Source: Actinomycetes bacterium (GTDB taxonomy: Bacteria; Actinomycetota; Actinomycetes; Mycobacteriales; Mycobacteriaceae). Taken from it: a stretch of DNA of 6,713 nt. The DNA lies in NCBI GenBank assembly GCA_023460175.1, contig JAEWRC010000148.1, positions 1-6,713 on the forward strand. The letters are read 5' to 3'. This document shows, in pieces, positions 5,257-6,713 of the stretch. Made by a program: the position numbers and the translations under genes. The notes beneath the pieces were generated by a model, which saw only the letters and a program-made list of their open reading frames with translations, searched no databases and was not told the origin of the DNA. Every line of letters starts with the position of its first letter. Within the stretch, counting starts at the first letter, position 1.

Positions 5257-6713
5257 TCACGGCGAGCAGGTTGTGCCAGGCGTCCGACGGTTCGTTGACG
5301 ACGTCGCTGTGGGCCGCCGGCCCGGACATCTCCGAGCCGTCCAGCCGTCGTCCGGTGTCCAGCCGCCACACTCCGGACATCTCGTCGGGGTCGGCGCCGT
5401 GCGGCCCGCCCGGCAGCCCCTGCACCCACGCGATCGGATCGCCGGGCGCGGTCATCGAGTACCGCTGCACATCGGGATTGCGGTTGTTCCAGTCGGATTC
5501 GTCGAAGACCCCGACGCCGGCGCCGGCCGCCTGCACGTAGACCGTCCGGTCCGCGGTCAGACCCAATCGTTCGGCGGTACCCAGGATCGAGCCGCCGTAG
5601 GAGTGCCCGAGGTAGGTGACCGGTACGTGCCGGCCGGTGGCGTCGACAGTGCGGTCGACATCCTCGCTGAACGCCACCAACCGCGGCGCCATCTGCACCG
5701 CGTAGCTGGGGTCGGCGGCCTCGACCAGCCCGGCGACGAGGTCCGGACCGGTGGGAAACGGGCCACCGAGATAGGTGATCATCGCGACCTCGCCGCGACC
5801 GGCGGCCACGAAGCGCCGGGCGGTGCGGACGTTGGCCGCCGAGTCGAGCACCGTGGTGTTCATCCCCGGCACCAACACCCCCAGACTGTCCGCGGTGCGC
5901 AGCTCACCGTGCAGCTCGATCAGCGACGACCGGGACGGGTCGAACGCCAGGATCTGCCGGGGCCGCACCTGCGGGGAACGCCCCGTGGGATCGGTGACGT
6001 CCGCGAGCAGACCGCGGTAGAACTCGATGCGGCGGTGGGCATCTCGGTCATGCGCGGCAATTGCGGCCGCCCGCCAACCGGGATCGAGGTAGGCCGCCGC
6101 GCGCACCCGGTCGCGACCCCCGGGGGTGCCCCAACCGCCGATGCCGCTGCCCAGGCCGAAGCCGCCGGCCAGCGCGGCACCGATCTTGTCCGCCTCGGGT
6201 CGGGCCAGGACGTCGTTCTGGGCGGCAATGGCTGCGGCGATGTTGATCCGGTTGGCGGCCACCCTGAGGTCCCAGGGCACACCATCGGTGTTACCAACCT
6301 GCAGCGGTGCGGCCGCGACCAGGTGCCGGCGCTGCTCGGCGCTCATCGCCGAGATCTGCTCGCCGATGCGGTCCTGGCTCATGGTCGGCCAACCGGCGAC
6401 GACGTCGGCGGCCGCGGGTGCCGTCGCGGCCGGTGTCACCGCGGGTGCCGCGGCGCCGGTCGGTGCTCCCAGCGCGCGTTCGATCGCCCGCGCGACATCG
6501 CGGTCGGCGACGAGCACCTGCCGCAATCCGTGGAGGACCCGCGACGTCAGCTCCCCGGCGCGGTCGGGGGCGACGACGCCGTCGTCGGCGATCCGGTGCC
6601 CGTCGGCGCGAATCGCGGCGAGCAGTTCGACGAACTCCGCGTGCGCCGCGGTGAGCACACTGCCGCCGCGGCGAGCCTGGGCCGCGGCCGCCTCGAACCG
6701 CACCGCCCAGTCC
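5231..6713 (-). CDS. DUF1023 alpha/beta-hydrolase, N-terminus outside window
   Basis: The minus-strand frame is open to the right edge (at least 493 codons), so the true start is beyond 6713; the GTG at 6703 has no support as a start. Counting from that GTG: residues 1-78 are a charged helical region, 79-105 an Ala/Pro/Thr-rich linker, about 106-235 a helical segment (including MSQDRIGEQISAMSAEQRR), and about 245-490 the hydrolase. The nucleophile is S368 in GHSYGGS, preceded by beta-strand VPVTYL. D422 (APGDPIAW) and H465 (GPAAHSDVV) are the likely acid and base. LVPGMNTTV (277-285) is the family's oxyanion-region motif. DUF1023 proteins are common in mycobacteria, often with helical N-terminal regions, and the substrate is unknown; esterase or lipase-like activity is inferred. 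No transmembrane helix is visible. It converges with the MpaB-like gene and shares no promoter with it. Confidence 0.88.
   Translation of the reverse strand, partial: DWAVRFEAAAAQARRGGSVLTAAHAEFVELLAAIRADGHRIADDGVVAPDRAGELTSRVLHGLRQVLVADRDVARAIERALGAPTGAAAPAVTPAATAPAAADVVAGWPTMSQDRIGEQISAMSAEQRRHLVAAAPLQVGNTDGVPWDLRVAANRINIAAAIAAQNDVLARPEADKIGAALAGGFGLGSGIGGWGTPGGRDRVRAAAYLDPGWRAAAIAAHDRDAHRRIEFYRGLLADVTDPTGRSPQVRPRQILAFDPSRSSLIELHGELRTADSLGVLVPGMNTTVLDSAANVRTARRFVAAGRGEVAMITYLGGPFPTGPDLVAGLVEAADPSYAVQMAPRLVAFSEDVDRTVDATGRHVPVTYLGHSYGGSILGTAERLGLTADRTVYVQAAGAGVGVFDESDWNNRNPDVQRYSMTAPGDPIAWVQGLPGGPHGADPDEMSGVWRLDTGRRLDGSEMSGPAAHSDVVNEPSDAWHNLLAVITGTQVRR

Overview
The window is GC-rich throughout (mostly G or C at third codon positions). 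Two protein families point to a rapidly growing Mycobacterium/Mycolicibacterium-type actinomycete: a Dps close to M. smegmatis Dps2, and a six-TM adenylyl cyclase clearly homologous to M. tuberculosis Rv1625c. From memory, these two families are also neighbours in M. smegmatis. Species cannot be fixed from the window alone.

Layout. (1) 1-1440 (+): C-terminal part of a polytopic DUF2339-type membrane protein, cut by the left edge. (2) 1441-1660: an AT-richer regulatory region upstream of dps. It holds two tandem iron-box-like (IdeR) motifs 21 bp apart, overlapping SigF-like and SigH-like promoter signatures, and a clear Shine-Dalgarno. (3) 1661-2167 (+): a 168-aa Dps with a complete ferroxidase centre. 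(4) 2142-3509 (-): a membrane class III adenylyl cyclase with all six catalytic residues. Its 3' end overlaps dps by 26 bp and is translated through a strong hairpin and a 17-bp tandem repeat. (5) 3538-4140 (-): a TetR-family regulator, 28 bp upstream of and co-directional with the cyclase. (6) 4141-4203: a 63-bp divergent promoter region with back-to-back leaderless-type promoters and an imperfect 22-bp palindrome as candidate TetR operator. (7) 4204-5223 (+): an MpaB/DUF2236-family oxygenase-like protein. (8) 5231-6713 (-): most of a DUF1023 alpha/beta-hydrolase with a Ser-Asp-His triad, convergent with the previous gene and cut by the right edge.

How they may work together (inference). Dps would protect DNA and store iron under stress, with iron-replete activation by IdeR as a testable idea. 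The TetR protein probably controls itself and the divergent MpaB-like gene, and may co-transcribe the cyclase, which would link a ligand-sensing regulator to cAMP production. No RNA genes, insertion sequences, CRISPR arrays or phage signatures were seen. No wholly new multi-gene system is evident; the most interesting signals are regulatory.
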